Assembly (NCBI RefSeq): GCF_011320225.1
Contig: NZ_JAAOEN010000001.1
Coordinates: 415,652-479,651 of the forward strand
DNA length: 64,000 bases
Direction of reading: 5' to 3'
Origin: Phytoactinopolyspora limicola
GTDB lineage: Bacteria > Actinomycetota > Actinomycetes > Jiangellales > Jiangellaceae
Positions 63,654 through 64,000 of this stretch are shown piece after piece. The first letter of the stretch is position 1. Every line of letters begins with the position of its first letter. Under the pieces are notes generated by a model. The model had not been told where the DNA came from and ran no database searches. It saw only the letters and a program-made list of their open reading frames with translations. Made by a program: the position numbers and the translations under genes.

Positions 63654-63753
63654 GTCGTTTAGCCTGCGCTTGGTGGCGGTTCGCGGAGATCCCCCGAGAC
63701 CGTGAACCAACTCCCTCCTTCGGGGGACCCCCGGCCATCTCCCACCCCGTTGT

Positions 63754-64000
63754 GCACCTGATCTCCGTTTGTACACCTGATCGTCGCCACGAAACGATCT
63801 GTGAGTGTGGCGATGTCGGACCGGATGAGGGCAGATTCCCGGTGCTTCATCGTGCACTTCGCTACCGCCAGATGGTGTTAACGCCCGAATCTGGCCTTTA
63901 ACCCCATCTGGCGGTAGCGAAGTCCGGGGCTGGGCCGCACCGTCATCGCAGTGAGGGACGCGTGATGCTTTGCCCGGGCCACAACAAGGACGCTTACTGC
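63754..64000. repeat. repeat element, copy 2 (cut by the window end)
   Basis: The copy starts with the same terminal 30-mer (63754-63783; GCACCTGATCTCCGTTTG is identical). It then jumps to the GTGTGGCGATGTCGGACCGG segment, matching copy 1 near 2511 and so lacking about 250 bp present there. The hairpin (63857-63922, 25-bp arms, one mismatch) and the CPGHNKDAYC repeat complete the visible part. It supports the view that both are one mobile or repeated family. Confidence 0.75.

Overview
The window is about 70% G+C and reads as a chromosomal segment of a high-GC actinomycete. Supporting signs are the CobI-CobJ fusion, an AfsR/SARP-type BTAD regulator, a DUF1990 protein, an actinobacterial VLRF1-type (acVLRF1) protein, an LppM-like lipoprotein, many GTG starts and ATGA/GTGA overlaps. 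A Jiangellales- or Propionibacteriales-like organism is possible, but the sequence alone does not settle this. No rRNA, tRNA or CRISPR array was seen.

Layout. 0-2.2 kb: end of a 2-oxoacid dehydrogenase operon (E1 beta, E2). 2.2-3.0 kb: an 804-bp non-coding element with 30-bp terminal inverted repeats and a perfect 22-bp hairpin; a second, shorter copy starts at 63.75 kb and runs off the window. 3.1-6.2 kb: a threonine-dehydratase-like enzyme, a gene remnant, a secreted-repeat lipoprotein and a two-gene nucleotidyltransferase cassette between 28-bp direct repeats. 6.3-27.0 kb: a cobalamin region with two B12 riboswitches that share an identical 35-nt expression platform. The first controls cobG-cobH-cobIJ. 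Next come a small XRE/SnoaL/DUF1330 insertion, cobK-bluB, cbiD, cobLM and cobB. The second riboswitch controls two tandem substrate-binding lipoproteins, a BtuC-like permease, a BtuD-like ATPase, a degenerate CbiX-ferredoxin fusion, a ChlI-ChlD-type chelatase subunit, cobO and cobC. Most of these genes overlap by 4 bp.

27.0-28.2 kb is a decay zone: a 74-bp perfect palindrome, a frameshifted ATPase remnant and an N-terminally truncated SigJ-like sigma factor. 28.2-48.3 kb holds ordinary metabolic, envelope and stress genes: an arginase-family protein, a MarR/MFS pair, a PAP2 phosphatase, acVLRF1, superoxide dismutase, an M15 peptidase, YceI, LppM, phosphoketolase, an AEC transporter, a peroxiredoxin, methyltransferases and a beta-propeller protein. 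48.4-57.2 kb holds a DUF574-type methyltransferase, a DrrAB-like ABC exporter, a large BTAD/NB-ARC regulator and a D-lactate dehydrogenase/lactate permease pair. 57.2-63.7 kb holds dnaB with DnaA-box-like sites upstream, a MATE transporter, an ABC1/UbiB kinase and a zinc-ribbon membrane protein.

The central theme is corrin synthesis coupled to uptake. CobG and BluB are oxygen-dependent types, whereas CbiD is the anaerobic-pathway type, so the pathway looks hybrid. cobN, cobF, cobQ, cobD/cbiB, cobU, cobS and cobT are not in the window. A second theme is intergenic palindromic DNA: at least three repeated families (2.2/63.8 kb, 16.5/27.1 kb and 35.0/44.0 kb) occupy gene borders, each in two copies, and all carry a TGATC core.
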